Source: Anabaena azotica FACHB-119 (GTDB taxonomy: Bacteria; Cyanobacteriota; Cyanobacteriia; Cyanobacteriales; Nostocaceae). Taken from it: DNA of 64,000 bases. Below are positions 19,358 to 28,323 of this stretch, one piece after another (position 1 is the stretch's first letter; each line of letters begins with the position of its first letter). The position numbers were made by a program, and so were the translations under genes. The stretch is from positions 124,001 to 188,000 of the forward strand of contig NZ_JACJSG010000004.1 in assembly GCF_014697625.1 (NCBI RefSeq), in the 5' to 3' direction. The notes beneath the pieces are model-generated. The model made no database searches. It saw only the letters and a list, made by a program, of their open reading frames with translations, and was not told where the DNA came from.

Positions 19358-20374
19358 TTAATCTATACAATGACATTGGCGAGATTCTTGTACAGATCCG
19401 ATCGCTACTTCCTCAAGTCCTGACAAACTATCAACATCTCTCCAGCTAAATCTACGTCCTAAACCCTTGATAGAACTGTCTTGCTTTTGACATCCATCTT
19501 GCCAAACTTGTTCAATCAAATGCGCCTTAGCTCTATCTTCAGGTTTCATGGTTCTGATTTCCTCAAGCTTGGCGTTGGGGCAAAACACACAACTACTCTT
19601 GGGTGGTATTGGTAGACCAACAGAAATTATCAGAACTTGGCAAGCTAAGTTGTCTAGTCCATGTAACATCAATGGATATTCCATCCTGTAAATGCCATCT
19701 GTCAGTGATCGAATCTGTCTTGTTTTTCTATCAATCAGCCTGTGAACTTCAGCAGCATGAAATCCAATGAATTTTCTAACTGGAACTCTAGTAAATTCAT
19801 TTTCTATAACCCAATTCTCCACAAATTCATTCTGTGGCTTCACCTTCCACTCAATCGAGCATTTCTTGTGTCCATAGGCCACACTGGGCAAAGCTTGATT
19901 AACTAGGCATTCCTCTTCTAACGTTGTATACTGCGACCCCGCTACATTAAACCAATGAATCAACCATTGGATAACAAATATTGTTTTGTTATTCCTAGAA
20001 TCAGGTAACAATATCTGCAATCGTATCAGAATTTGCAAATTTGATATTGCGGCTACTAATGCTTTGCGTCTACTTGATACTTTAGAAGGTGTCCTGATGA
20101 CAACAGTTATCGGGGGCATTCCACGTTCAACCAGCCATTTACTAAACATCTCAATGTATTGGTAGGTTTCGGCTTTCTCTGCGCCTGTGTCGGCAAATAG
20201 TATCAAATCGGGCTTAATGCCCAACTTCCAACATAGAATCAGCAAAGCTGTGGAATTTCGACCACCTCCGTAACTAACCACTATCGGTGATTTTGGATCG
20301 GGGGCTGGTTCATTTAGCAGAACTTCAATAGGCGATCGCGTTTCTTCCAACAAACTTAATTGTAGGTTTAGCAT
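19358..20374 (-). CDS. PAPS-reductase-like PP-loop protein
   Basis: A 338-aa adenine-nucleotide alpha-hydrolase-fold protein. IVVSYGGGRNSTALLILCWK is the PP-loop (SGGxxS-type), followed by PDLILFADTGAEKAETYQYIEMF, the conserved DTGAE of phosphoadenosine-phosphosulfate-reductase-like enzymes. A Cys-containing block, SCVFCPNAKLEEIR, sits near residue 285. Such proteins are common in phages and plasmids, where a role in nucleotide or DNA modification (DndC-like) rather than sulfate assimilation is suspected. No DndD/E partners are nearby. Not cotranscribed with the recombinase (opposite strand). Confidence 0.8.
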   Translation of the reverse strand: MLNLQLSLLEETRSPIEVLLNEPAPDPKSPIVVSYGGGRNSTALLILCWKLGIKPDLILFADTGAEKAETYQYIEMFSKWLVERGMPPITVVIRTPSKVSSRRKALVAAISNLQILIRLQILLPDSRNNKTIFVIQWLIHWFNVAGSQYTTLEEECLVNQALPSVAYGHKKCSIEWKVKPQNEFVENWVIENEFTRVPVRKFIGFHAAEVHRLIDRKTRQIRSLTDGIYRMEYPLMLHGLDNLACQVLIISVGLPIPPKSSCVFCPNAKLEEIRTMKPEDRAKAHLIEQVWQDGCQKQDSSIKGLGRRFSWRDVDSLSGLEEVAIGSVQESRQCHCID

Positions 20375-20417
20375 TGTTATTGCACATTTAAATCATCAAA
20401 AATCAAAAGCGATAGCA

Positions 20418-20630
20418 TTAATTCTGATTATTGTTCTCTGGTTTTCTGCGATAACTTGCGTTTCTATTAGCTTTATATTCGGCAAAAGTTCTCAAATATG
20501 ATGCCGCACCTTCGAGTAGTTTTAAGCCGTTTCTATGGTAAAAAATACGTTCAATTAATTGATGGCATTCTTGCCTTAATTGTTGCCGTTTTTCATATAG
20601 CGCATTCTCGTCAATATGTGGATTTGTCAT
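20418..20630 (-). CDS. Hypothetical protein, 70 aa
   Basis: MTNPHIDENALYEKRQQLRQECHQLIERIFYHRNGLKLLEG. A helical, highly charged small protein with a basic end (RKPENNNQN). It overlaps the preceding gene by 4 bp (20627-20630) and belongs to the primase operon. Function unknown. Confidence 0.65.
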   Translation of the reverse strand: MTNPHIDENALYEKRQQLRQECHQLIERIFYHRNGLKLLEGAASYLRTFAEYKANRNASYRRKPENNNQN

Positions 20631-20815
20631 GCTACCTCTGGTAAATTTTTTAGAGTTTCTAAAAGCGCATCTTTTCCAACAAAATCACTATCTTGATTAG
20701 CAGCATATTTTGCAGCTTCGGCAATCATTTCTAATTGCTTGATGTATTGGGTTGTTTTGTTATTTAAATGAGTTGTTGCCAGCCGATTCAAAAGCTGAGG
20801 AAATGTTTCAGCCAT
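20627..20815 (-). CDS. Hypothetical protein, 62 aa
   Basis: Start MAETFPQLLNRLATTHLNN is chosen because AAGGAT lies about 7 nt upstream, inside the last codons of the primase gene; a longer frame to 20857 would overlap the primase by 41 bp. Helical, no recognisable family. Coupled to the primase gene upstream and to the 70-aa gene downstream. Confidence 0.65.
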   Translation of the reverse strand: MAETFPQLLNRLATTHLNNKTTQYIKQLEMIAEAAKYAANQDSDFVGKDALLETLKNLPEVA

Positions 20816-20816
20816 A

Positions 20817-23800
20817 TTATTTATCCTTTGGCAAAATAATTGATAATCCCAACTCAAGCATTTCTATTCGGCTCATAAGTTGGCAATAATCAGGATTCAC
20901 AGATCCATAAAAGCTAGACTTATTCCTGCCATCTAGAATTAATTTTGGCTCTTTATTAAAGCCTAATTGAAGATGCTTCGTGATTTGTGCAATATAGTTC
21001 TGTTCAAAACCCAGCTTGTTGTCGGTATAAGTCACCCAATGTCCTAGCGGGAAATTTTGAACCATTTCAGCAAATTTATCTTCTACAACTTGTGATGGGT
21101 CATTTTCTGCCGTCACCAACCCGTCACAGCTTTGCACAGTGGAGGTTTCACTCGTTTTTCCCTCGTCCCCTGTGATGGGTTGTGATGGGTCAAATAGTTC
21201 CCTTAGTATTTCCGTACTATCGCAATTTGTACTTAGATAATTATTCATGTTTTCGTTAGTAACTAAACAGTTTTGATTTTTGCCATCACACCCGTCACAA
21301 GCTTGCTGTGCAATCGCTTCAGCCGTCACGTGACCCATCACCGACCCATCACACGACCCATCACACTCGCTCACATCCGTGCTAGAATCGCTGGTTTTCT
21401 GTGTAAAGTCGCACATTCCCGTTACAAGCGGTAATAATTCATTGTCACAGTCATTTCTTAGTCGGACACCGACAAAGAATGAGCCGTTTCTGTCTCTGCT
21501 TTTGGCGATCGCAGGAAGTTTCAACTGTGCCGAAAGCAAATCAAATAGCAGATTAGTGAAACGCTTCTGTGAAAGCGATTTTGTTCCTGTTTGGTCTGAA
21601 AATTTTGCATAATTGGCGTACAACCAACTATCGACGTTGCGATATTCTTCCCAAGATTCTGATGACCCAGTATCTGAAATTGTGCGGCGGATTTTCTGCA
21701 CAATTCCTACATAAGTTTTCGCGCTCTCATCCGCTATCAAACAATCATCAGCCCAAGCAGCCAACGGGTTGGTTTCTGTGAGCATAATTGCTTTTTCTTG
21801 GTTGAGAGCGTCCGAAGCTTCACAGTGGTTTCTAAGAAGTTCTCTGGCACAAGACTCACCAATCCCCAATACCCAATTAAGCAAGCCCGGAATGTACTCG
21901 CTGAACTCTCCGAACATTTCACCAGTGCCACGAAAATCTAGCAAAGTCCGCTGATTTTTGCGCTCAACTTGGTTGTCAAACCTCACGGTGATGCGGCGTC
22001 GCTCAAGCCCGGATGTATAATCCGCAGACGATATTGGCTCATTGGCGGCGACCAAAATCATTCCTTCATAAATAAATCCAGAGGTGGACTGTTTAAACTT
22101 CCTTTCATAAGGAAGCAAATCTGACCCGGTTGCCGCTTTGAGAATGCTAACCTCACCAGCAAATCGCTCTGAGTCTGTGATTACACACAGCCTTTTTCCC
22201 TTGAGTGAGGATGATTCAAAGTTAGATCCTTCAAGCTTTTGCAGCTTTGTTGAATGGGTGTTATGGAACCCAATCAAAGCTTGAGCCATTCGGGTAAACG
22301 TCCCCTTGCCTGTCCCCCCCTTTCCAATTACTTCTAGATATTGCTGCCACTCGTACTTGCCAGTGGCGATCGCGTAAAGATAAGCCCGTAAAACTTGAAT
22401 CGTTCCGGGGTCTCCAACCTGGGAGTTAAACCAATCTAGAATCGGTTGGCAGGTGGCGATCGCTATGTAGTTATAAGGTAAGCACCAAGTCAGCCTATTT
22501 CCTGGGCAGTGTTCAGCGAGTTCAAAAGTTTGAGGATTCAAAACACCGTTGGTTAGAGGAATCAAACCCTTAATTTCGTTCCATTCTTTGACCGCTAATT
22601 TCGCTCTTAGTTTACGCTCAACCCCAGAGGTGAATTTTTGTGAGATGGGGTGTGGCCTACCGTGGGAATCTGCAAACTGATATTTATATGGCTTGATTTC
22701 AGTTTCACAAATCAGTTCTACAGCGTCAGAGGTTTCATTCCCCCAAATGCCATCAATACTTTCAGAATATCTGTACCATTGTTCTTCCTGTACATTCCAC
22801 GCGAGTTGATCACGGTATTTCTCGGCTATCAAGTCGGAGAATTGAGACTCACACCAGGATTCAACGAATGGCTTGCTACCGTCGCCACCCCCTAAATCCT
22901 CGCGGTCTTCAATAGTTGAGGGAAGTCTTTCAGATGTAGCGCCAATGAGCCAATTCATTCTTTCAATAAACTGCTCACGTGTCCAATCTCCATTGGCTGA
23001 CACCCAGTCGGCAATGTCGCCCTTTTCGGGCATATCTGCATAGAGTTCTAGAGGGTTGAGGATGAGGCAAGGGAATTGTGTTTTGGCGGCGGCGTTAGCG
23101 ATCGCTTGAGCTTTCTTTTCTCCTGGTGCGTCGTTGTCAGGTAGATAAACTAGCCCAACAACCCCTGCTTTCTTGAGCGCCATTAACCCACCAACTAAAT
23201 CAACTTCTGCCCACGCTGACCCCATCCAGGTGATAGCGCATAGTTGGAGGAATCTTGCGGCTTCTACTGATTTTTCTCCCTCAACTCCCAGCACCCATTT
23301 ACCAGAGGCAAATTCTTCAACTTCCGAGAGACGGTAAATGGGCCAGGGATTATCCCCTTTGGAATTTACATTTTTGCCGTCTGCGTTGACGTGCCAGGGT
23401 TTTGTAGTTTTTCGGGCGCGTTCACCAGTCTCTTTATAGTAGTCAGTTCTGATAATCCACTGGTCACAACTATATTGATATGTGATTTCCGTGTTGAGTC
23501 CTTTTTGAATTGCTGGTAAAGTTTCTGGAACTTCTGGTAACTCAGCAAGAACTATTTCACCCTCTGGCAACGGTGCTGGCTTGTAGACCTTGACTGGTGA
23601 ATTAATAACCCGGAGGTTTCCGCGTTTACCTGAACCTCTATATGATTTGATGCCAGCGTTTTCAAGGGCTTCTGATAGGGGGGCGATCGCTTCTCTAATT
23701 TGTTCCGATGTACATCCACCAGAGTAACAAGCGTAACGCCCAGCGTGTTTTCCGTTCAGAGTAATTTTCAGATTATTGTCACCACACACTGGACAATATG

Positions 23801-23885
23801 CTATGATTTCGCTTCTCGTTTGCTTCAACACATTCAATTTATCCAGGTGGTCAAATATTGAGAATACTGGAAGTTTATTAATCAC
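20817..23885 (-). CDS. Primase-helicase (zinc finger, TOPRIM-like and P4/D5-type helicase domains)
   Basis: A 1022-aa replication protein. N-terminus: zinc finger AYCPVCGDNNLKITL...CYSGGC (residues about 30-60). Middle: TOPRIM-like VLGVEGEKSVEAARFLQL and LVYLPDNDAPGEKKA. C-terminal half: Walker A GKGGTGKGTFTRMA, then LKGKRLCVITDSER and MILVAANEPISSADYTSGLERRRITV, the P4/D5-like superfamily 3 helicase with its sensor and Arg finger. Such fused proteins open origins and prime DNA on phages, satellites and plasmids. It suggests that the excised circle can replicate. Late residues contain low-complexity DGS/CDG-rich linkers. Confidence 0.9.
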   Translation of the reverse strand: MINKLPVFSIFDHLDKLNVLKQTRSEIIAYCPVCGDNNLKITLNGKHAGRYACYSGGCTSEQIREAIAPLSEALENAGIKSYRGSGKRGNLRVINSPVKVYKPAPLPEGEIVLAELPEVPETLPAIQKGLNTEITYQYSCDQWIIRTDYYKETGERARKTTKPWHVNADGKNVNSKGDNPWPIYRLSEVEEFASGKWVLGVEGEKSVEAARFLQLCAITWMGSAWAEVDLVGGLMALKKAGVVGLVYLPDNDAPGEKKAQAIANAAAKTQFPCLILNPLELYADMPEKGDIADWVSANGDWTREQFIERMNWLIGATSERLPSTIEDREDLGGGDGSKPFVESWCESQFSDLIAEKYRDQLAWNVQEEQWYRYSESIDGIWGNETSDAVELICETEIKPYKYQFADSHGRPHPISQKFTSGVERKLRAKLAVKEWNEIKGLIPLTNGVLNPQTFELAEHCPGNRLTWCLPYNYIAIATCQPILDWFNSQVGDPGTIQVLRAYLYAIATGKYEWQQYLEVIGKGGTGKGTFTRMAQALIGFHNTHSTKLQKLEGSNFESSSLKGKRLCVITDSERFAGEVSILKAATGSDLLPYERKFKQSTSGFIYEGMILVAANEPISSADYTSGLERRRITVRFDNQVERKNQRTLLDFRGTGEMFGEFSEYIPGLLNWVLGIGESCARELLRNHCEASDALNQEKAIMLTETNPLAAWADDCLIADESAKTYVGIVQKIRRTISDTGSSESWEEYRNVDSWLYANYAKFSDQTGTKSLSQKRFTNLLFDLLSAQLKLPAIAKSRDRNGSFFVGVRLRNDCDNELLPLVTGMCDFTQKTSDSSTDVSECDGSCDGSVMGHVTAEAIAQQACDGCDGKNQNCLVTNENMNNYLSTNCDSTEILRELFDPSQPITGDEGKTSETSTVQSCDGLVTAENDPSQVVEDKFAEMVQNFPLGHWVTYTDNKLGFEQNYIAQITKHLQLGFNKEPKLILDGRNKSSFYGSVNPDYCQLMSRIEMLELGLSIILPKDK

Positions 23886-23969
23886 TGTATTTTCCTTCTA
23901 GATTATTGAAAATCCTAAAAGTTAGATAGATTTATTGCTTTATGTCAGTGCTATGATTGTATTCCTCTT

Positions 23970-24140
23970 TTAGAGGGCATCTGTTTCATTGACTTTAGAT
24001 TTCAAATATTCAGACAAGATTTTTTCTATGAAGTGACTTATTTTCATGTTTTGTCTTGATGCTTCTTTCTTGATTGATTTATTTAAGTCTTTATCTAAGG
24101 TTATGGTTTGTTGAATCCTGTTATCGCTTACGTACTTCAT
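23970..24140 (-). CDS. Ribbon-helix-helix (CopG-like) DNA-binding protein
   Basis: A 56-aa protein MKYVSDNRIQQTITLDKDLN followed by KSIKKEASRQNMKISHFIEKILSEYLK. A beta strand plus two helices in this order is the RHH fold of CopG/MetJ-like repressors; IQQTITLDKDL is the DNA-contacting ribbon. The short start is preferred because the longer one (ATG at 24170) would place the TACCAGATTGGTA palindrome inside the gene. Divergent from the XRE gene; probably a copy-control or partition regulator. Confidence 0.75.
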   Translation of the reverse strand: MKYVSDNRIQQTITLDKDLNKSIKKEASRQNMKISHFIEKILSEYLKSKVNETDAL

Positions 24141-24152
24141 GTTTTTTGTAAT

Positions 24153-24165
24153 TACCAGATTGGTA
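24153..24165. promoter_or_regulatory. Operator palindrome TACCAGATTGGTA
   Basis: Inverted repeat TACCA-N3-TGGTA between the divergent RHH and XRE genes. One of four similar sites in this 0.5-kb region. Confidence 0.65.
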
Positions 24166-24191
24166 GACACTCTTTACTATATCAACTTACT

Positions 24192-24204
24192 TACCAAAAT
24201 GGTC
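24192..24204. promoter_or_regulatory. Operator palindrome TACCAAAATGGTC
   Basis: Second copy, one mismatch in the right arm, upstream of the XRE-family gene. Confidence 0.6.
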
Positions 24205-24248
24205 AGCATAAGTACCAGAAATTTTATAAAAATGGAATCGCATCTACC

Positions 24249-24590
24249 ATGTATACGGAAAAACCTGTGGATCAAGAATCACGGCAACGCTTTGCGGAAA
24301 TTGTCAAGAATCTTAGAGGAGAAAGGGATCTGAGACAATTTGCTCGTACTTTAGGGGTAAGTCATCCTACGGTTATCGCCTGGGAAAACTGCCAAAGTGA
24401 ACCCAAACGACAAAACCTAGAGAGAATAGCTGAACTAAGAGGCGAAAGTCTGGAGGTGCTGCTTGAATATATAGATGGTAAGCAGCAAGTGTCAGGTCAA
24501 GATAGGCTTCTCTCTGCCATCAGGGGGGCATCAAAAGAACAACTTGCTGTTCTTGTTCGAGCGATCGCTGATCGTTTAGAAGCCCTTTAA
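24249..24590 (+). CDS. XRE-family transcriptional regulator, 113 aa
   Basis: From ATG 24249: MYTEKPVDQESRQRFAEIVK, then LRQFARTLGVSHPTVIAWENCQSEPKRQNLERIAEL, a clear Cro/CI-type helix-turn-helix. The C-terminal helix RGASKEQLAVLVRAIADRLEAL suggests dimerisation. A longer frame upstream would run through the operator palindromes and is less likely. It sits between RHH and KfrA-like regulators and probably controls replication or recombination genes. Confidence 0.85.
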   Translation: MYTEKPVDQESRQRFAEIVKNLRGERDLRQFARTLGVSHPTVIAWENCQSEPKRQNLERIAELRGESLEVLLEYIDGKQQVSGQDRLLSAIRGASKEQLAVLVRAIADRLEAL

Positions 24591-24611
24591 AAAAAATTAA
24601 TATTTTTTTGT

Positions 24612-24628
24612 CTTACCATTTTGGTAAG
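24612..24628. promoter_or_regulatory. Operator palindrome CTTACCATTTTGGTAAG
   Basis: Perfect inverted repeat, 7-bp arms CTTACCA/TGGTAAG, between the XRE and KfrA-like genes. Followed by the half-site GTATACTGGTAAGTATAC. Confidence 0.75.
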
Positions 24629-24660
24629 TAAGCATTAATGTGTATACTGGTAAGTATACT

Positions 24661-24673
24661 AACCAAAATGGTA
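24661..24673. promoter_or_regulatory. Operator palindrome AACCAAAATGGTA at the KfrA-like start
   Basis: Fourth copy, one mismatch, directly touching the start region of the KfrA-like gene (ATG 24677). Position suggests autorepression, as known for KfrA. Confidence 0.65.
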
Positions 24674-24676
24674 ATT

Positions 24677-25720
24677 ATGCCCAAACTACCAACAACATTC
24701 CAGTCCTTGGACTTAACAGGCTTTGAAGACAAAAACCAGCGACACAACGCAATCACGCGAGAAATGGTTGATGTTGCTTGTAGTGTTTTACAAAAGAACC
24801 GCATCGGGATCGTGGTTCGCAGCGTACAAGCCGCACTCAAGCATATTTATGGCTTAGGTGGCAGTGCCGAGACAGTTTGTCAGTTACTTAAAGAATGGCG
24901 CTCTGAGAACTTGGCTGCACTCAAGTCTGGAAAGGGTGAAAAAGACCTAATTACAGCGATTGTAGAGGCTTCTGATGATGGGTTATTGGATGACTCGGAT
25001 ATTCCTGAAGAATACCTACAAGCACAGCGACAGATGGCGATCGCTGGATATCGGTTGGCTTATCAAAAAGCTGATACATCGGTGGCTGGCGATCGCATTC
25101 AGACTTTAGTCAACGAAAATGACTTGCTGAAAACTCAACTTAAAGACTTTCCACAGCTTCGGATGGAGCTTGAATTTTATAAAGCTGAAGCTGAACGTCA
25201 AAGGATTGAGTTACGCGAAGCTTACTTAAACATTAATAAACAACAATTAGCTGATTCCGAGACTTTCCGCGCACAACTAGAGGGTTTACAAAATGAGCGC
25301 AATGATTTGATTTTAAAGAATAATGAACTTGGCAAACAAATTGCTGAAATGGCTGAGATTCAAGGTAAGGCTGTAGAGCGTGACGGCGAAATTGCAAAAT
25401 TAAATGGTCAGCTAGAAGCCCGTGAGCGTGAAGTTATGGAAATGCGTGAACAGATTCAAAATTTACAGACTGAATCTGGTCAAAAACTTGTACTTGAATC
25501 CCAGTTAACAACTGTTCAGGAACAATTAAAACAAGCCAACGAAACTATCACATTGCTACAAGTTCAACTACAAGAAAAGTCTACATCTGAACTACAAGTA
25601 GATATTGATGTTGATGCTCTTGTTGCTGAAAGAGACTCTTTAGAACTGAAGGTAAAAGAACTAGAGTCTCAGGTTGGTAAGAGAAACAAAAATAAGCAAC
25701 CCGCAGGTGTTAACGGGTAA
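24677..25720 (+). CDS. KfrA-like plasmid DNA-binding coiled-coil protein
   Basis: A 347-aa protein (ATG 24677; ATG 24668 also possible). N-terminus MPKLPTTFQSLDLTGFEDKN, then AITREMVDVACSVLQKNRIGIVVRSVQAALKHIYGLGGSAETV, a helix-turn-helix of the KfrA_N type. Residues about 110-340 are a long Leu/Gln/Glu heptad coiled coil. KfrA proteins autoregulate through palindromic operators at their own promoter and support plasmid maintenance. Four TACCAnnnTGGTA palindromes nearby fit this. Family assignment rests on architecture. Confidence 0.75.
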   Translation: MPKLPTTFQSLDLTGFEDKNQRHNAITREMVDVACSVLQKNRIGIVVRSVQAALKHIYGLGGSAETVCQLLKEWRSENLAALKSGKGEKDLITAIVEASDDGLLDDSDIPEEYLQAQRQMAIAGYRLAYQKADTSVAGDRIQTLVNENDLLKTQLKDFPQLRMELEFYKAEAERQRIELREAYLNINKQQLADSETFRAQLEGLQNERNDLILKNNELGKQIAEMAEIQGKAVERDGEIAKLNGQLEAREREVMEMREQIQNLQTESGQKLVLESQLTTVQEQLKQANETITLLQVQLQEKSTSELQVDIDVDALVAERDSLELKVKELESQVGKRNKNKQPAGVNG

Positions 25721-25792
25721 CAGTTAATGATTTTCCCGTAACAGAAAAGCGTTTGTTACGGGTTAAATATCTTGATAACCATTGGATGTGAA

Positions 25793-25975
25793 ATGAACAA
25801 CCTAGTAATTTTAAATTTGGACTGTTGTGTTTATTTAACGCAACTACCTAACGGCAAATGCGGGTGGACTAAATCAAAGCAATTTGCCAAACAGTTAAAC
25901 AAAGAACAAGCCGAATTATGGCTAAAACAATTAGCTAATGGTAACGGACTTAAGTATTTAATTAAATCTGCGTAA
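25793..25975 (+). CDS. Hypothetical protein, 60 aa
   Basis: MNNLVILNLDCCVYLTQLPN then GKCGWTKSKQFAKQLNKEQAELWLKQLANG. Start at ATG 25793 is favoured by GGATG upstream. It ends one base before the AAA+ gene start region (stop 25973-25975, next ATG 25977), so it is in the same operon. No known family. Confidence 0.6.
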   Translation: MNNLVILNLDCCVYLTQLPNGKCGWTKSKQFAKQLNKEQAELWLKQLANGNGLKYLIKSA

Positions 25976-25976
25976 C

Positions 25977-27542
25977 ATGGAAAATAAAGCAAGTTATGCT
26001 CCTAAGAAATCAGAAAAATCAGAGCTTGAATTGATGTTAGCTGCTCGGTTTCCTCTGATTTATATTGTTAGCCCAGAAGAAGAGATAGCAGAGAAAGAAT
26101 TAATTGCGATCGCCGAGTCTCGCAAAGGTCAAATATTTTTCTGGGACTATGCCCGTGGTTGGTATGACAACAATCAGGATAAAAGCAACCCAATGAGTGC
26201 ATTGGCGCGTGTGGCGAAGGCTGGAGGAACTCACTCTGTATTGTTTGTCATGAAAGACATTTGCACTTTGATTGCCCCAGGCAGTAACGGTCAAATTATC
26301 CCCGCACAGTTGGCACTTGTCCGTGAAATTAAGAATCTGGCGCGGGACATGGCGCGGGATAGGCGGACTTTAGTTTTACTGTCTGATCAGTTGAGATTAC
26401 CCCTAGAACTGCGGGAAGAAACAACAATTATAGATTTCTCATTACCTACTGCCACAGAAATTTCCATCCTCATTAATGACTTGGTTGGCAAGAAGACTAG
26501 TTTGGCTGAACCAGAACGAGAACAACTTATTAAAGCCTGTCAAGGTTTGAGTCGTTGCCGTATCAGTCGCGTGTTGGCGAAGTGTTTGGCCAAGTATGGG
26601 AAAGTTGATGAAAATGCGATCGCCGCCGTCATAGATGAGAAGCGCCAAACTATCAGAGAGACAGGCATTTTAGAATTTATCCCTGTAGAAGCTGGGTTAG
26701 AGTCGGTTGGCGGGTTGGAGAATCTCAAGCAGTGGGTCAGGGTCAGAGCGAATAGTTTCAGCGATGCAGCCCGTAGGTATGGCTTACCGTCACCCAAGGG
26801 TATGTTACTGGCGGGGATTCAGGGAACGGGTAAGAGTTTGTCAGCTAAGACAATCGCTGCTGAATGGAAATTGCCTTTACTCAGGCTAGATATTGGGCGG
26901 TTGTTTGGGGGAATCGTCGGGGAAAGCGAATCACGGGTGCGGCAAGTAATCAGACTGGCTGAAGCGATCGCTCCCTGTTGCTTGATGATTGATGAGTTGG
27001 ATAAGGCCTTTGGCAACATCAACAGTGGCGGAGACGGCGATTCTGGCACATCTCGCCGTGTGTTTGGAACACTCCTAACTTGGATGCAGGAGAAAACTAG
27101 CCCAGTATTTATCATTGCCACCGCCAATAACGTCGAGTTAATTCCCGCAGAAATGTTACGCAAGGGAAGGTTGGACGAAATATTTTGGCTAGATTTGCCT
27201 AACCAATCGGAGCGATCGCAAATCTTCAAAGTTCATCTTTCTAGACTCAGGCCGCAGCGAGTTATTGATAACGAGTTTGATTTTGATTTGCTTGCCTATC
27301 GTGCTAGGGATTTTTCAGGTGCAGAGATTGAGCAAACTATTTATGATGCAATGCAAGAAGCTTTTTCTAGAAGTGAGGAATTTACTCAAGAGGATTTGTT
27401 AGGTGCGATCGCTAACTCAGTTCCTTTAGCTCAAGTTGCATCAGCACAAATTTATTCACTAATTAAATGGGCAGAATGCAGTAATGCAAAAAACGCCAGT
27501 TCTAGAGTGAAGAAAGAAAACCCTTTAGAAGTTGATGAATAA
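25977..27542 (+). CDS. Ycf46-like AAA+ ATPase
   Basis: A 521-aa AAA+ protein. N-terminal Ycf46-type region: LELMLAARFPLIYIVSPEEE, then FFWDYARGWYDNNQ and VLFVMKDICTLIA. AAA module: GMLLAGIQGTGKSLSAKTIA (Walker A), CCLMIDELDKAFG (Walker B), FIIATANNVELIPAEMLRKGRLDEIFWLDLP (sensor 1 and Arg finger region), then FSGAEIEQTIYDAM (small domain). Ycf46 is plastid/cyanobacterial, with a poorly known role in photosynthesis and CO2 use; an element-borne copy is more likely a remodelling ATPase for DNA or protein complexes. A DUF2997 and a DUF1257 gene follow within 3 kb. Confidence 0.9.
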   Translation: MENKASYAPKKSEKSELELMLAARFPLIYIVSPEEEIAEKELIAIAESRKGQIFFWDYARGWYDNNQDKSNPMSALARVAKAGGTHSVLFVMKDICTLIAPGSNGQIIPAQLALVREIKNLARDMARDRRTLVLLSDQLRLPLELREETTIIDFSLPTATEISILINDLVGKKTSLAEPEREQLIKACQGLSRCRISRVLAKCLAKYGKVDENAIAAVIDEKRQTIRETGILEFIPVEAGLESVGGLENLKQWVRVRANSFSDAARRYGLPSPKGMLLAGIQGTGKSLSAKTIAAEWKLPLLRLDIGRLFGGIVGESESRVRQVIRLAEAIAPCCLMIDELDKAFGNINSGGDGDSGTSRRVFGTLLTWMQEKTSPVFIIATANNVELIPAEMLRKGRLDEIFWLDLPNQSERSQIFKVHLSRLRPQRVIDNEFDFDLLAYRARDFSGAEIEQTIYDAMQEAFSRSEEFTQEDLLGAIANSVPLAQVASAQIYSLIKWAECSNAKNASSRVKKENPLEVDE

Positions 27543-27825
27543 TCCAGTTATAAAATGCCAGCATCCAGATTGTAAAAGCACAAATGTTACAGAATGCTTT
27601 TACCCAACTGAATCAGGCAGAGAAGAAAAAGCATATTACTGTACTGACCACACTCCTTTGCATGGTTTTTGTCGGTTGTGTGGTCAGTTTTGGACTGGTG
27701 TCGAATATTTTGAATTTGCTATATTGCATGACGGGATGGGGGGAGTCTGTGAAAACTGCGAGGCAGAACTTAGGGAAGATTTAGACGATTACGAAGAGGA
27801 TGATTATTTCACAGACTATTTGTAA
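27535..27825 (+). CDS. Small zinc-binding protein, 96 aa
   Basis: MNNPVIKCQHPDCKSTNVTE, YYCTDHTPLHGFCRLCGQFW, GGVCENCEAELREDLDDY. Paired Cys/His sets (CxxxxC, CxxH, CxxC, CxxC) indicate two zinc fingers, followed by an acidic tail. Its ATG lies within the end of the AAA+ gene (27535 vs stop 27540-27542), so translation is coupled. Function unknown, likely partner of the ATPase. Confidence 0.75.
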   Translation: MNNPVIKCQHPDCKSTNVTECFYPTESGREEKAYYCTDHTPLHGFCRLCGQFWTGVEYFEFAILHDGMGGVCENCEAELREDLDDYEEDDYFTDYL

Positions 27826-27828
27826 CTA

Positions 27829-27841
27829 ATGCTGTCGCTTG
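27829..27841 (+). promoter_or_regulatory. GCTGTCGC motif 1
   Basis: AATGCTGTCGCTT, 28 bp before ATG 27870, then TGGATTTTGATTTT. Starts 3 bp after the previous stop codon. Confidence 0.6.
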
Positions 27842-27869
27842 TGGATTTTGATTTTATACAGGTAGCATC

Positions 27870-28082
27870 ATGTCTATTGAACAAATCAAAGCAATTATCA
27901 AGGGAAATGCCGAAAACCTAAAAATGCTGGCAGCCACACCGGAGTATCAGCATTTAGAAGAAAGTGAAAAGTTTACAACGTCTAACGATTTAGTATTGGG
28001 TGACGCGATTTTAGCATTAGATGAGATTTATGAGGCGATAATTCATCTTGAATATGAACAAGAATGTAGTGAGTCAAAATAA
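27870..28082 (+). CDS. Hypothetical protein, 70 aa
   Basis: MSIEQIKAIIKGNAENLKML, then EKFTTSNDLVLGDAILALDEIYEAIIHLEYEQE. Acidic and helical, with no recognised family. AGGTAGC before the ATG acts as ribosome site. Preceded by motif 1. Confidence 0.6.
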   Translation: MSIEQIKAIIKGNAENLKMLAATPEYQHLEESEKFTTSNDLVLGDAILALDEIYEAIIHLEYEQECSESK

Positions 28083-28121
28083 TGGTTCAAACAGCAATAG
28101 ATTTTAAAGGATGAACAGCTA

Positions 28122-28268
28122 ATGGAACAAAACACTTTTGAGATTATGTACCAAGCCTTAGTAGAAATTGCTACAGCCAATACATTCTTTGATGAAAGCA
28201 AGAAATTGAGCCAAATTGCGAAGCAAGCCCTACAAAATATTGGGAAAGGTGAAGAAACAACAAAGTAA
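28122..28268 (+). CDS. Hypothetical protein, 48 aa
   Basis: MEQNTFEIMYQALVEIATAN then FFDESKKLSQIAKQALQNIGKGEETTK. Small helical protein, 39 bp after the previous gene; AAAGGATGAAC upstream provides a Shine-Dalgarno. No known family. Confidence 0.5.
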   Translation: MEQNTFEIMYQALVEIATANTFFDESKKLSQIAKQALQNIGKGEETTK

Positions 28269-28323
28269 TTAGCGCTCTGGTGGGTCGCTCCCACCTTCAG
28301 CATAAATCAAAAGGATTTAGGCA

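Noticed and set aside
24108..24248. Longer start of the XRE gene
   Set aside because: It would pass through two operator palindromes and the divergent promoter region.
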